Origin: Equus caballus
Taxonomy: Eukaryota; Chordata; Mammalia; Perissodactyla; Equidae
Assembly (NCBI RefSeq): GCF_041296265.1
Contig: NC_091699.1
Span: forward strand, 51,744,101-51,808,100
Length of the DNA: 64,000 nt
Direction of reading: 5' to 3'
The notes under the pieces were generated by a model. It was given only the letters and a program-made list of their open reading frames with translations, was not told the origin of the DNA and did not search any database. Within the stretch, counting starts at the first letter, position 1. Each line of letters starts with the position of its first letter. Of the stretch, positions 22,511-35,317 are shown piece by piece. A program made the translations under genes and the position numbers.

Positions 22511-24655
22511 GAAGCAGCAAGTGATTAGGTCCAATAACTGATGCTAATTATCTCATCCTTTCTTGATACTCAGTTCTTATATCAGGGAGGTTGGAAAACA
22601 CACCTAGTTATGACTTTAGCAACAATTTCACAGAAGATGCAGAAATATTCTTCATGTGACATCGGCCCTCAATAAAAAAGCAAAAAATACAATGCCCCTG
22701 TTATTAATTCACTTCCTTTCAGCTCCTAACGCATTCTGCTTTTGCCTTGCTCTGTGATCTTAGAGCTGAAACCCGTAAACATTTCTTCTTTGCCAGTTGA
22801 CGTAGAGTCACAGGAAGAGGCAGGGGCTTCTCATGCTGGTTCCGGGATTTTGCTGTTTGTTTTTGCTCCTTGGGGCGCCTGCCAGCGCTTTGTGGAGACC
22901 CAGTGGTGCCCACCCTCCCGTGAGTCTCATGGGGAACGCTGCCAGGCAGCTTCCTGCTCACCAGCCCAACAGCAGCCCCCTGGCAAACTTCCTGACAAGC
23001 CGATGGGCTGCAGTCACACCCTCTTCACCAAAGCCTGAATCTCAGCTTTAGGAGGGAAGACATCTGCCGAGTGTGCTCCTTCTCGAGGGGTCTGCCTCAG
23101 CCCAGAGACTGCTCCCCACATCCGCTATCCCGACTCCTTAATCCCTTGGGAAGTTAACCCCCTTTAACTAGGTAATAATGCTTCATCGTAAATGCTCTTT
23201 GTTCAGATTACTGGTGGGATTTCTTTCTCTTGACTGGATGCTGATTGACAGATACAACATTAAATTCGTTCAATGAGGGGATGGGAGACTGGTAGGATGA
23301 TGAATGTTAGCACGACAACGTTTTTCAGAGATCTAACTTGATATTGAGAAATGGATGTTCAAAATTTTAGAATTATAATAATTCAATCTATCCCTTAAAA
23401 TGGCTTCTTCAAGTATCAGTGCTCTCAGATTATCTGTCAACTATCTATCCACTTATCTGTCTATCATTATCTCTCTTCTAATTTTTATTAGTAAATACTC
23501 TATTACAGAAAATTTGGAAAGCGTAGAAAAAATAATCTATGATAGTGATGTTCCCAAATAATAGCTGTTATAACTTTTAAATAGCACCGCTTCTTAATGG
23601 AAAATGTGCAAAACTACGTTTAGAGAACAATCAATGTTCTGCTGGATTAGCTGTTTGGCATTGAGTAGTAGATTGAAGGGGTAAATCCCCATAGGCTGTA
23701 ATTTTAAAGATTCTGAGAATGCCCCATCCTGCTCCTCACATTTTCTCCCACATGCTAGCCATGCCTAAAACTCCACCAGAGTGCTTGGTCCTCTCGGGAG
23801 ACGGGAGGACAGCAAGGGGAGAGCATCCTTCCAAACTACCATCATACTGATAATCAACCCTGAAATATAGATTTTTATGTGTACTCACAGGAAGAAAAAT
23901 TGTTAACTATATCCTAAAAAAGCCTTTCTCAATGCTTGTTCCGTTTATTCTGCAGCGTGCTAAAAGTGTAAGGAAGAAAAAGGAGGGGGGGACTTGGCTC
24001 AAGTAAGTTTGGAAAATAGGTGGATTGAAAAAATAAAGCACGTTTCTGTACTACGGGACTTCTCAGAACTCTTACTATGCTAAGAAGCATTATGATCCTC
24101 CATGAGGGGGACAGTATGCAGTGTTTCTCAAAATTATTTGATCATGAAACCCCTTTTTTAATTCTCATACAGATACTTATGGGCCAAAGGCTCTGCAGAA
24201 CATATCTTGAGAAACGTCGCCTTAGACATACAAGTATCACCGTGTTATGTGGCAGCCATGGGAATGGGCCTCCATGTCCCAGCTGCTGTGCTTTGAAATC
24301 CATCCTTGCATTCACGCCGAGGCCGTGTCCACATGGGCTACTCCCAGTCAATGACCCTCCTAGGGTCACTGTGACAGGCCCATTCCTGGGAGATGGACTC
24401 TGGTGGGTGACTTTGGCTGATGCTTCCACCCAACCTTGCTTCCTTCCTCCTTCTCTCTCTCACTTGGGGTCAGACCTGCGCTGTGTTCTGGGAGCTTTCC
24501 CAGCTTCTCCTGCCTCCCTGTGCAGTCTCTCTCAGAGATGTTTCCTCTCATACATTTCTTTTATGCCACATCCCATCTTGGCATCTGTATCTTGAAGGAC
24601 TTGGGCTAACACAGCCTTGGAAGGGAAGCGTCAGTCTCTAGAGTCTTGAGTCCTT
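22511..24655. other. Intergenic, nothing recognised
   Basis: Unique-looking sequence with no gene. Open frames at 22,742-23,038 and 24,077-24,595 show no domain or conserved motif and lie in composition-biased DNA. Confidence 0.4.
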
Positions 24656-24659
24656 TGCT

Positions 24660-26640
24660 TACTGGAGACTAATGTTTTGTAGCATCTTAATCCCTCTTTT
24701 ATGTTCTTACCCACTATCCACTTGTGGTCTTCCGGGATCCATCTTCTTGGAACACGTAAGACCGCTTAACGCCATCGTGCCCCCGTTCTGGTCATCTTTA
24801 TTCAACTCTTCAGGTCACGCACCTTCTCCTATTTCTCGTTGCCTTTCTCCTTTGTGCTTCCTCGGCCCTCGCCTCACTTCCCAACATTCATTCCTTTTCC
24901 TCCCACGCTTTTCCTCTGTGCCCTCTGGAATCTGAATTCCACGATAGACAATCCTCCTGACATTCTTAACTAATTCCCAGAACACTCCTACCATCTCTTG
25001 TCCCTTGAGGGTACTCCTTTCCTCTCACACCTACCTCAAACGTGGGGGTCAGGAGATGACATCCCTGGCCCCAGTGCCACTTGCGTCAGCATATACCTGT
25101 ACCTGGTATATGAGAGACTACTTTGGTATCCAACCCTTTGACTGTACCCACTATCTCACCTTGTTGCTGCCACTGTCTGCCTGATTGTCCCCTTCTTTCA
25201 TTTAAGACTTGTGTACATGGGAAAGGGGCTTCTATTTCCCCTAGTTTCCTCCATCATCTTGGTGACTTAACTGCCCATATTGACCCCCATCCAGTGCCCA
25301 GGTCTTTCAGTTCATTAAGTCAACTTCACTGGCCTTCAGCTTCACTCTACTAATGTCCACACTCATGGTCAGACTTCAGGTTTGTTAACATTGGTCCACT
25401 ACTGAACTCTTACAATAAAATTGCTCACTTTTCTGATTACAGCTGCAATTCCGTGGCTCTCTCTCACTCCATATACTCTCTCTGTAACCATGGTTCTCCT
25501 TCACCAAGCCCCACAGCCTCCAACTATCAGTCCCTTGCATGGTCACATCCCTCCTTGTCTAACTGAGATCCAATTGTCTATCACTTAGTCATTCTCTGGT
25601 CAATACTCTGACCTCCCTTGAAGCCCTAGCCTTAGACCAATCCATCAATCCACTTCTCCCTTCCATTCTTTTTTTTTTTTTTTTTTTTTGAGGAAGATTA
25701 GCCCTGAGCTAACCTCTGCTGCCAATCCTCCTACTTTTGCTGAGGAAGACCGGCCCTGAGCTAACATCTGTGCCCATATTCCTCTATTTTATGTGTGGGA
25801 CGCCTGCCACAGCATGGCCTGACAAGTGGTGTGTATGTCCGCACCCATGATCCAAACTGGCGAACCCTGGCTGCCAAAGGAGAACGTGCAAACTTAACCA
25901 CTGCACCACGGGGTTGGCCCCCCTCCTTTCTTTCTTTGAGTTTGTGTGCCTGAGAATAGTTGGTTGAAACTACTTCGTCATGAAGACAAGATCCATCACT
26001 AATGTACAGTCTCCAACCTCAACTAGTTTCCAGAGATTTTTCTAGTTTCCCTGGTAACTCTCCTCAGTGTCCTAAATTGTCGCTTTCTCCTATGTTGCAT
26101 TGGCTATTTCCAGCAATTGAAAACACTTCTAGTCTCTTCAAACTCCCACTCCCACCACCTACACTATACCCAGGACGTGATTTCATCTACTTTTCTTGGG
26201 ACTTTCTCAACTTCCTGGCCCTCAGGTTCAAATGTAATCGTGGTCATCTCCATTCTTCCTCTTTCTGTGAACAGAGTTACTACTCTTATTTCGAAGGCTA
26301 TTTTCTCCTCCTGCACTCTGGATCTCATTCTGTTTAACCTCCACTGTTTTTTTCCGCATTTTGTTTTAGCTCTAACCTCTCTTTCTGTATCGGATTCTTC
26401 AGAATTTTAAAATGCTGAGGTCTCTCCCTATATAAAGGCTATAAACCTACCCTTAACCCCACACATTGCTTAACTACTTACTCTACCTCTGCTCAGGCAG
26501 CCTTTGTTAGTTGTCCAAACTCACTGTTCCTACTTCATCCTCGTTCCTTCCTTACTCCAGCCTGGCTTCTGCTTCCTCCATTCCACTAAGATTGCTCTCC
26601 CCAGGTCACCAATAGCGTCCTGTAGTGAAGTGTAATCGAT
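24660..26640 (+). repeat. Degraded CR1/L2-like LINE, ERE inserted
   Basis: A long C/T-rich plus-strand stretch. One translated part, FLHHLGDLTAHIDPHPVPRS (about 25,240-25,305), resembles the GDFNxHxD motif of the endonuclease domain of CR1-clade LINEs. The end near 26,560-26,625 (CCTGGCTTCTGCTTCCTCCA, then CCCAGGTCACCAATAG) matches a familiar stretch of such elements. Frames are extensively broken. The ERE at 25,669-25,921 splits it. Confidence 0.5.
25669..25921 (-). repeat. ERE-type SINE
   Basis: A T-run at 25,670-25,689 is the reverse of the poly(A) tail. Two ERE body repeats (GAGGAAGATTAGCCCTGAGC and GAGGAAGACCGGCCCTGAGC) follow, then the tRNA-like head ending ACGGGGTTGGCCCC. The target-site duplication is hard to define in the C/T-rich flanks. 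Confidence 0.9.
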
Positions 26641-26854
26641 TGCTCTGTTGAGTTGGGGCAGCCAGTGCCTCATGCACCCATAAACAGGAAGTGTCCAGTG
26701 TCTCCCTACTCCTCAATACTAGAAACAGCAAAACCCTAAAGTCAGCAACGCACGAGTACCACGACATCTAGAGCTGCCCAAAGCCGAAGCAGTGCTTCAT
26801 GTTTTTGAAGCCCTTATAGAATCTATAAAACATTAGTGTGGAACTTTCAAGTAA

Positions 26855-27290
26855 AGATGGCGGAGTGAAGCAGGATCACAGACTCCCTCCTCTAGCACCT
26901 TCATAAAATGACCCCAAAATAATTTCAATGAAAATTCTAAAAGTTTGCCAGTAGCAACTGAATAAGAAATAGGGCACAATCTTATACAAGAACTTTGAAA
27001 CGTGGGGCATTAGAACTGTGCCTCAACCTAATCCCACTGCAGATACAGTACTGAAGAAAGAAGGAAAATCAGTAAATCCTGAGAATTATCTTAATACTCT
27101 CTAATGAGGAGACAAGGGGATTCAGAAGGTGAGTATCGATCCCTAGGAAAAGAAAGGAACCGCACCTACTGAATAAAAGCCCTCATATTCCAGAAGGGTT
27201 TCTAGAACTTTCTATATTCTAAGACAATGTGCTGAGTTAGGGCAATAAGACAAATTCCAGAAAAGTAGAATACGCCCTTGTATACACTGA
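26855..27290 (+). repeat. Possible L1 5' end fragment
   Basis: AAGATGGCGGAGTGAAGCAG at 26,855 resembles the start of older L1 5' UTRs (AAGATGGCGGAGT-like). The following A-rich text is compatible with it, but no ORF1 follows. Weak call. Confidence 0.35.
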
Positions 27291-28505
27291 GTGGCTTCTG
27301 GTAATAAAATTTTGTTTCTTTTTAGGATTTTGATTCCTTAGAGAAATACTTTAAATCAAATCATGATTTAATGAAATAAAGTGCTCTAATCCTATGGTTT
27401 GTTAGGCCTGCCAACTGTCACTCATGGTGACCCATTTCCATGTGTGTTCTGTAGTCTTGATGTGAGTTCATATTTATTGGAAATCATTTTCTCTGCAGCA
27501 GCTTTTTGTGGCTTGAAGTGGGAGCGCTCCTTTCTGGAGGAGTTTTGTGTTTTTTCAGTCAGGAGCATGAGGGGCATCAGCAGCCTGAGATAAATTTTCC
27601 TGGCCTGCTTTCGGGGACTCCCATTTTGAGGGTGTTATAAAATTGAACCTCGTAATTGCAGGAGGCATAGATGTTAGATTCTCAAAGGAGATTCCCTTCC
27701 CTACCACTTAGAGCCCAGACAGAAACAGATACGTTTCCTCACTGTCCTTTGCCTGTGGGTGAATTTCTTCTGGTCTACCTTTTCCCAGGTGCTAGCTTTC
27801 CATCAGGACCCTCAGCTCCAGCTCCCCGTCTCTCATAGCCTAAGGCCTTGCTATCTGCCCTGACGTTGGAGATACACTTAGTAGCCTTTTTATGAGTGTG
27901 ACCTTTGATTTTTCAGTGATCGAAATGATAAATGTCCATTGAGTAGTGTTTCAGTGAATGCTTGTTGAAAAATGTTGCTCATTTGTTCATTCCACAGTAT
28001 TTAGTGTCTACTGTCTTGTAAACCTTCCTTTTGTCCCCTGTGTCCACTCTCCACTCCCCTGCAGCCTGCTGTGTGTCCAGGGAGGCTTATCTTGTTACTA
28101 GCAGACTCCTCCGTCCTCTGAGTTTCGGTTGGGTTTGGCCAATGCGGAGTTTTAGGCAGGAGACTGGAGAGTGAGGTCAAAAGATTGAGCCCCCTGGCTC
28201 CTTCCTGGTGGGGTCTCAGGGGCCTCCTTCCTGGTGGGGCTGATGTGTCCCTTGACCTCCAGGCAGCTCCTGTCAGACAGCACCCCCTTGCCCTTTGCCC
28301 TTGTTCCTGGCAGGGGCATGGCGGCCTGCTCTCTAACACCAGGTACCGCCCTGTGTATTGTGCTTTCCTGATGCCCTGTCTAAATCTTTGTGAAGAATCC
28401 TCTTACCAAACTTTCCTCAGTTGCCCTACTTGAGTGTGCCATTTGTTTTCTGCCAAGACCCTGAAGGACACAGCTCCCAAGTGCCAGGAACTTTGCCAGG
28501 CCCCT
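27291..28505. other. Intergenic, nothing recognised
   Basis: No gene or clear repeat. A short stretch around 27,950-28,015 (GTGAATGCTTGTTGAAAAAT) may be a remnant L2 or MIR end. Confidence 0.4.
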
Positions 28506-28509
28506 GAAG

Positions 28510-28755
28510 AAAATGGTGAGCAAAGCAGACCTGTTCTCTGCCCTCATGGCATTGACATTCTAGGTGGAGATGGACAGAGACATAACTGATCACAATTCAG
28601 GGAGTCACATGTTATGCTGGGAGTGGGAGGAAGCACGCTGGAGCCATAGGGACAGTCAGAGGTGCCTGGCCCAGCCCAGAAGGAAGAGGTTTCCCGGGGC
28701 AGGTGCCATCTAAGCTGAAAGCCGGAATGGGGGAGTTAGCCTGCGGAGGAGTGCC
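28510..28755. repeat. Ancient mammalian interspersed repeat
   Basis: Same repeat type as at 22,220-22,510: CCCTCATGGCATTGACATTC, a GACAGAGACATAACTGATCA segment and a later GGAAGAGGTTTCCCGGGG. Family not assigned. Confidence 0.5.
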
Positions 28756-30355
28756 TAGGTCTCTCCTCCGCTCCTCCCTTTTCCTCCTGATGTCATCTTC
28801 TTCAGGTCCTTGAGGGACCTTCTACTTGTATCTCAGAGATGGGACGAGGGAAGGGAAAGTAACAGAACTTAAGGTGGAGAACATTTTACTACTTATTGGC
28901 ATCTGTAACTGAGTTTCTCTGGAATAGAAAGTTGAAACCAAGAACAAGAGTATTTTAGATTGAATTTCTGGGAATCCAGAACTCTCGGTGGCAGAGTTGC
29001 ATGCAGAGGTCCGGTTGGGGAGGGCTTCCAGGAGACACCCCTGTAAGGGAGGGAGTGAGAGGACCAGAGGGAGAAGCTGATGGCAATGTGATTACAAATG
29101 AGGCCTCGGCTGATCCTATGAGGAGCTTAGCTGGGATGGTCCTTTGGCGCAGTCTCACACTGAGGGAAGGGGGCCAGGCTTCTGCAATCCCACATCAGCC
29201 AGTCGTTGGCCCCAGGGAGGGTCATAGCCTGGGCAGGAATGTCCCATGGGGGAAGGTGGTTCCCAGCGAGGGGCCCAGCAGCCTCATCCCCAGCAGCTGG
29301 GAGGGTGGGTGCATGGACCCTGAAGAGGGTGTCTGGGCAGAGCCCCACAGCATCCACTGTATAGGCTAAGGGTTCTGGTTTCCTGAAAACTTCATTTACC
29401 GTGAAGAGCAGGAAACAGAAACTAAAAATTTCGAAACCACCATTTCAGAAGACTGTGAAACCCATGTGAGCTCATGCACACGGAAGGACGGGTCACATGC
29501 GCAGCGAGGCCACACTGCCCACTCACTCGCCTGGACTGTTCTGCGGCATACTCACCCGTTGTGAAGAAAGGAGTCAGAGAGGAACTGGAGCATCCCTCCC
29601 AGGCCCATCCTTCAGCTTTCCCTTTTCCTCTCTCTCCTTCCCCACCTAATTGGCCACACGCCCGTTTTGGTGGGTTGGACAAGGTTGGACAGTCACTGGT
29701 CTGATATTAACCATATCTTAAATGGAGAAGGAATCTGTTCTTATGAACAGAGGCAAAAACTAATAAACTAAGTAGCATCTCCACTTTAAAAATACTCCCT
29801 TTAACAAAATTAAATTATGACAGGTTTTAACTGGGCAGGACGGGGCTTTCCCTGTCCTCAGCCTGGGTGGTTGCTCTGGGCCCCTTCTAGGACCTAGGCT
29901 GGTATCAGCCCTTTGTGTTGGAGACTGAAGCCTCTGCTCCCTCCCTGCCCAGTGCTCCCCCAGGAGCACAGTCCCTGAGGCTGCTTAGAGGCTACGCAAT
30001 CATCCTCTTCCAGGACTGAGTGTCTCTGCACCAGAATCCCTGGTTCCCACCCTCTTCCTGTCCCTAAGGATTTGGCCACATCCTCTGGAAAGGGCTCTTA
30101 GAAAGGGATCCTCCCTCTCCCAGCAAACCAGGACCTTTGAACCCCAAAGGCTGGTCCTGTCCCCCGTGGAGAGCCCAGAACTTGGGGACAAAAGTCATGC
30201 TTTTCTAGAAGGAAGAAGGAAAGATGATTCTGTGCTCCTTTCCCATGTGTTGGTCCGGGAAGAGACAAGGCAGGAGCTATTAAGTTATCTTGCTTTTCTG
30301 ATTGCATCACAGAGTCAGTGGATGTTTTTTCCGCTCTTATCTTGCTTGGCGTCTC
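28756..30355. other. Intergenic, nothing recognised
   Basis: Unique-looking GC-moderate DNA. The 122-residue open frame at 29,001-29,369 and the opposing frames around 29,900-30,190 have no recognisable domain, so no gene is called. Confidence 0.4.
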
Positions 30356-30359
30356 TGCA

Positions 30360-31240
30360 GCATTTGACGTCGCTGACATTTCCTCTTCCTCCCAGAACTC
30401 TCTTCTCTGCACTTGGCTCTGCCTTTCCTTGCAGACTTCCTCCTACTCCTTTGGGGATCCTTTGCTGCCTGTGTTCCTCCGGGTTGTGTCTTGAGCCATT
30501 TGTCCACCCTCACGGTGTCTACTGCCTGTGACCCCAGATGTGGATCTCCACACATTTGCTCTGCTGGGTTTGAGGCCAGCACATCCGGCTTCTCCTGACC
30601 CTGTCACCTGGATGTCCCCCTTGATTTCTAACTCAACCTGCCCTGAAAACTAAACCCATCATCCCACATCCTGAAGCCAGTGTTTCCCATCCCCTGTGCT
30701 GGGGTCCAAGCCTTGACCTCCCGAAAGCCAAGTCCTGATGAGTCTTTCTCTCTCATAGCTTTCAAATCCATTAACTTGTCTCCTCTCAGAGCTCTTTACC
30801 TTGGCAGAGGCCTCCGTTGTGTCCCAGAAGGAGCACTGCCAAAACCTCCACCTCGGGTGTCTGCTCCGTTGTTGCCTTCCTCCAACATATTCTCCCCACG
30901 CCAGGGCCAATCAGATGTTCAAAGCATGCATTAGCTCCCTGGCTTCAAACCCCTCTCCTCCCCATGGTCCCACACTCCTTAGCACAGCGTGCAAGGCCTG
31001 CCATTATTTGTATACTCACCAGCTTCTAGTCCCCTTTCTTTCTACTCCCTTCTCACTTCCTATTCTCGTGAAACCACTCACTGTACCCTGCAGTTGCTCC
31101 CTCCCCATGCCTCCATGTTTTCTCATACACTGTTTCCACTGAAATTCCTCCACGCATCCCACAAACATACACTTTTCCTTGTGATTTCTCCTTGTATAAG
31201 AGGACGCCCTCCCCCGACCCCTCCATATACACACAAATTG
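30360..31240 (+). repeat. L2-type LINE fragment, sense
   Basis: Plus-strand text follows the L2 reverse-transcriptase C-terminal region and 3' part: CCTGAAAACTAAACCCATCA (consensus sense: CCAAAACTGAACTC), CAGTGTTTCCCAT, then TGAGTCTTTCTCTCTCATAG, and a C/T-rich tail to about 31,240. Very diverged. Confidence 0.55.
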
Positions 31241-31579
31241 GATCACTGAGAAAGATACCTAAAACTGCTATGTTCTAAGGACACCTTGCCAGTTGGGGGA
31301 CAGGAGACACATTCACCAGGTCAACTCATTCCGTGGGGGGAAGTCTGAGAGCATTCTCGTCCCTGATGGGACTCACAAGGGTGTGTCCTGCATCAACAGG
31401 GTGGGAAGGCCGCGGAAGTGGTGGAGTGACATGAATAGGTGGATGAATGTGTGCCTGTGGACAGTCTGAGTCTCCTGTGGCCATGCAAAGAATCCAGAAT
31501 GTTCCATGGGTCTGGAGTAAGCTGCAGCAATCTGTGAGGGGCCTGATCCAGCCCACCACAGGTCTCAGAGTCCTCCTTG

Positions 31580-31792
31580 ATGAGGCTGGAGCAGGGTTTC
31601 CCAACCATGACACTGTTGACATTTGGACTGGATAAGTTTTTGTTGTGGGGGATTGTCCTGTGCATCGTAGGATGCTGAGCAGCATCCCTGGCTTCTTCCC
31701 AAGTTGTGACACCAAAATGTCTCCGGGGATTTGGTTGGGTGGCTCTTGGAGGAAAATCATCCTCTGGTTGAGATCCACTATCCTCGAAGAAC
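31580..31792. repeat. hAT-type non-autonomous transposon (MER class)
   Basis: Order GGTTTCCCAACCATGACACT, TTGTTGTGGGGGATTGTCCT, GTGCATCGTAGGATGCTGAG, CATCCCTGGCTTCTTCCC and a GGTTGAGATCCACTA end, the last being a diverged inverted match to the start. A well-known mammalian MER repeat; the subfamily name is not assigned. Confidence 0.65.
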
Positions 31793-32130
31793 CAACCATG
31801 GGAGTGGGGGGAAGGGAAACAATTTTGGCAAAGGAGCACAGAACGGAAAATGAATCCTACGCATCTTGAATTTGACTGAAAAATCACAGAGTTGGATTGA
31901 ACATGCTAGGAAGGATGAAACGGAACTTTGGGTTCTAAAACAAATGTAGCTTGGAATGAGGAAAAGTACGTGGTTATAAAATAGTTTCATTTGTGCTTCT
32001 GAGCAAGGGGCCTGAGAGACCCATGAGACATCAGCAGGCCCCTGCTTGGTGCCCAGGTTTTAGCTGAGCCGCTAACACTGCCGGGAAGCCAGTCTGACAG
32101 CCCAGCGCTGGGCTAGGAAGCTCTCCTCCT
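31793..32130. other. Intergenic, nothing recognised
   Basis: No gene or repeat recognised. Confidence 0.4.
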
Positions 32131-32300
32131 TGCTGGCTACGTGCCTCACTCCATGTTGAGACTGTCTGTTTATCTCTCTGGCTCCTGTCTCTAGACTCTT
32201 AGATCATTCCTTGAAAAGAGGAACTCTACCCTATTGTAACCCAACCACCAGCATACTAGCTTCTCAATAAGTATTGGATAAATAAGTTATTAATTTAAAA
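32131..32300 (+). repeat. L2 3'-end fragment
   Basis: GAAAAGAGGAACTCTACCCT followed by an AGCTTCTCAATAAGTATTGG end resembles the L2 3' UTR, which closes in a run like AATAAATGTTTGTTGAATGA. Confidence 0.5.
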
Positions 32301-32539
32301 CACAAATCCTCTGAATTAGTGACACTTTCCACTGTAATCCGTTATTTACTCTGTGTGGGTGAATGACAGGACAGGAAGTTTTGGTAGAGGGGGAATACCA
32401 TGGCGGGGACGGGGCAGCACTTTGAGAGGGGCAAAAAGGTTCACCTTCCAAAAGCAATACTCTTTGTAATTAATATAAGGTCCCTTAGGAAGGCAACTTC
32501 CAAAAGGACAGACAAACACCCTGTGTTAGAGATGCCCGG

Positions 32540-32913
32540 TGTCTTGGTCAGCTCAGGCTGTTATAACAAATTAGCATAGAGTGGAGGCTTAAACGGCAGA
32601 CACTGATTTCTCACACTGCTGGGGGCTGGGAAGTCCAAGATCAAGGTGCCAGCATGTCTGGAGTCTGGCGACAGCTCTCTTCCTGGTATGCAGATGGCCA
32701 TCTTCTCACATCTCCTCACATGAGAAGGGCAGAAAAACAGAGCACACCCTCGCATCTCTTTTATAAGGGCACTAATCCCATTCATGAGGGCTCCACCTTC
32801 ACAACCTGATCACCTCCCAAAGGCCCCACCTCCTAGTACCATCACACTGGGGGTTAGAATTTCAACATATGAATTTGGGGTCGGGGGAAGTCACAAACAT
32901 TCAGTCCACAACA
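32540..32913 (-). mobile_element. MLT1-type LTR (ERVL-MaLR)
   Basis: A fossil LTR in reverse: TGTCTTGGTCAGCTCAGGCT at the left, TTTATAAGGGCACTAATCCC, ATGAGGGCTCCACCTTCACA and GAATTTCAACATATGAATTT near the right end. No internal region. It is better preserved than the copy at 8.93 kb. Confidence 0.88.
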
Positions 32914-33869
32914 GCTGGTAAACAGCTGCACATCTGTGTGTGAAAATCTGTCCACTCATTGGGAAAAAGAAAGGGCAGCTAAAAAGTGTGAGTGGAGAAA
33001 TGCTTCTTGCTGAGTGGGTGGGAGATGTGCAGACTTAACATCTGCATTAGTAAAGATGCTCTCAGTGCAAGCGGCAGAGATGGACTCAGGCTTGCCTAGC
33101 AGTGAAGGAAAGTGCTGCAAGATTCTTGGGCTTGATCACAGAAGAGAAAGAATCATGGAGCACCCGCCCTTGGGAAAGACGTGACCCAGGGCAGTTCTGT
33201 GTTGGGACATCACCCCCAGGCAGTCTTGGGCCCTCTCTTCAGGGCACCACCGGCCACAGTGGGGCCCCATCCTGGTCATCATTTCTGGGAGCAGGAATCT
33301 GACTGGCTCACCTTGGGTAGCACACACGTAGACTTGGTGGTGGGCAGGTGGCCTCTCCAATTTGTGTCCACTGCAAAGGCCTCGAATGGTCATCAAAGGC
33401 TGACAGGGCACTCGCTAGCTGATATGACTGACTGGCCCTGAACCCGCTGATCAACGTTCACACCACAGGAACAGCGGCAGTGCCCCCTGTGTGGAAGGAC
33501 TCCCCCACCCGCGAGGGGTCTCCCCAGGAATCACACCTGTGGCTGACCAACCTCCAGACACTACCCGCCAGTTCAGAGAAAATACAGGACATAAATACCA
33601 CGTGTTAGATGGCACCTGGGATGCCGTCACTTCTACACAGGTAAGTGTAGAAATAGAGCCAGACATTGTAGGGTGATTTAAAATGCTATAAAGACGGTAT
33701 TTTAAGTTAATAGGAAATGATTCAGTAAATGGCCTTGGGGTGATTGTGTGCCATCTGGGGAAAAAAACATTGGAGTCTCACTTCCTCTGTACTCCCAGAT
33801 GAATTCCAGAGAGCGGTACAAATTATAAAAGATGAAACCCATAAAAGCTTTAGAAGAAAAAATGGGAGA
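32914..33869. other. Intergenic, nothing recognised
   Basis: Short overlapping frames with no family resemblance; no repeat recognised. Confidence 0.4.
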
Positions 33870-34071
33870 TTTCAGCAGCCTGGGGTTTACCACTTCAGAT
33901 CCGAGGTGCAGACCTACACACTGCTTGTCAAGCCATGCTGTGGCAGATGTCCCACATATAAAACAGAGGAAGATGGGCATGGATGTTAGCTCAGGGCCAG
34001 TCTTCCTCAGCAAAAAGAAGAGGATTGGTGGTAGATGTTAGCTCAGGGTTAATCTTCCTAAAAAAAAAAAT
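33870..34071 (+). repeat. ERE-type SINE, head truncated
   Basis: Plus-strand ERE: a decayed head with a CAGATCCGAGGTGCAGACC stretch, CAAGCCATGCTGTGGCAGAT, then two body repeats, each with GATGTTAGCTCAGGG, and an A-run to 34,071. The first part of the tRNA-like head is missing or unrecognisable. Confidence 0.85.
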
Positions 34072-34235
34072 TCACTGAGTGTTTGTCATGTGCCAGTTAA
34101 TACATGTCACATATTGCCATACACCAGTCAATATATTAATTCATTTACTCCTTGGAACAGATAAAGCGAGGCACAGACAGCTTAAGCAAATTGCCTAAGA
34201 TCATAAAGTGAAAAAACCCAAGGTGTAGTATATGG
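34072..34235 (-). repeat. MIR SINE fragment, antisense
   Basis: GTGTTTGTCATGTGCCAGTT, TTCATTTACTCCTTGGAACA, and AGCAAATTGCCTAAGATCAT follow reversed MIR order. It directly abuts the ERE tail. Confidence 0.6.
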
Positions 34236-34365
34236 TACTAGCATTTGTGTAAAAATAGGGGACAAGAATAATGGATGTGAATTTGCTTATATATGCAGGA
34301 CATGTCTCCTGAGGTTAGGGAACTGATAACTTAATTGCTTCCAGGATAGGAACCTGGGTCGCTGT

Positions 34366-34450
34366 AGATGGGGGTGGGGGGGTGGGGGGGATGGGGAGGG
34401 GGGTGGGGGGAACAGATGGGGGACGGGACATGGGACGGGGGACGGGGACA
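34366..34450 (+). repeat. G-rich low-complexity tract
   Basis: About 85 bases of G-runs of 4 to 7 separated by T, A or C, then GGGACGGG-type units. Multiple G-runs with short loops are a strong sequence pattern for G-quadruplex formation. The glycine/tryptophan-rich frame it creates is not treated as a gene. Confidence 0.85.
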
Positions 34451-35317
34451 CAGACAGATGGACGGACTTCTTACTTCTTCCCTTTGGTTCCTACAAACTG
34501 AAAGCAAGAGGGGAGACAGGGGAATGACGAAACCAGACCCAAGAATCCTAAGAGCCTGGTGCCTTGTCTGCAGGCACAAGCTTCTCATCACCCCTTGGTG
34601 ACCCCACCTCAGAGCTGTGATGCTGGGACAGTAAGGAGTAAGTACATTCTGTTGAGTGTCATCTGTTTAATGAGCCACAGGACCGAGCACCCAGGTGTGA
34701 CCAGCCTTTCTTTGCAAAATGGTCATGATAAAATACTGACCCTAAAAGCCGTGAGCTTCAGGTATCTGGAAATAACTGCTGTGTGGAAACCTCCTTCCCT
34801 GGGGGCCCTGGATCCCTGCCTTCTCTCCTCCACTGTCTCTGCCCTCCACAGGCCTAGGCTCACTTGGCGGGAGGGAGCTTGTGACACCTGCTCCTTCTCT
34901 GCGTCTCTCCTTTTGTACAGAAGACTTTTTCTGAAAAGCAAAGCTGCTGCATCTAACACCATCGGGGGTTTCCTGTGGCCTGCAGGATAAAATCCACACT
35001 TGACAGCGGAACATAGACGTTGCATACAGTAGGCACTCGATAAATGTTGAATTAATGAGTGAATGGGGGGGGTGTGAGATCATAAATAGCTAACATACTT
35101 GGGTACTATATTAGTGAGACTCTCTACTCCCCCGTCACCCTGTGCTTTTCTCCTGCTGACAGGGAGGGCAAAGTGTTCGCCCAGGGGAAGGCTGGAGGGG
35201 ACACTTCCTAGACCTGTCCTCCCTTCACACTGGCCACTGCTCCTGATCTCCCTCGGGGGGAATGCCCTCCCTCGCCCACACTCACAATCTCTCTCTCTCT
35301 CATCTATCTGTCTTTCT
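34451..35317. other. Intergenic; short L2/MIR-like end near 35.02-35.06 kb
   Basis: No gene. CAGTAGGCACTCGATAAATG near 35,027 followed by TTGAATTAATGAGTGAATG is the typical 3' end of an L2 or MIR copy. The rest is unassigned. Confidence 0.45.

Noticed and set aside
24077-24595. 172-residue open frame upstream of the CR1/L2-like LINE
   Set aside because: Cysteine-, proline- and serine-rich with no motif; consistent with C/T-rich non-coding or LINE-derived DNA.
34368-34601. Glycine/tryptophan-rich open frame
   Set aside because: It is a by-product of the G-run tract, not a protein-like sequence.
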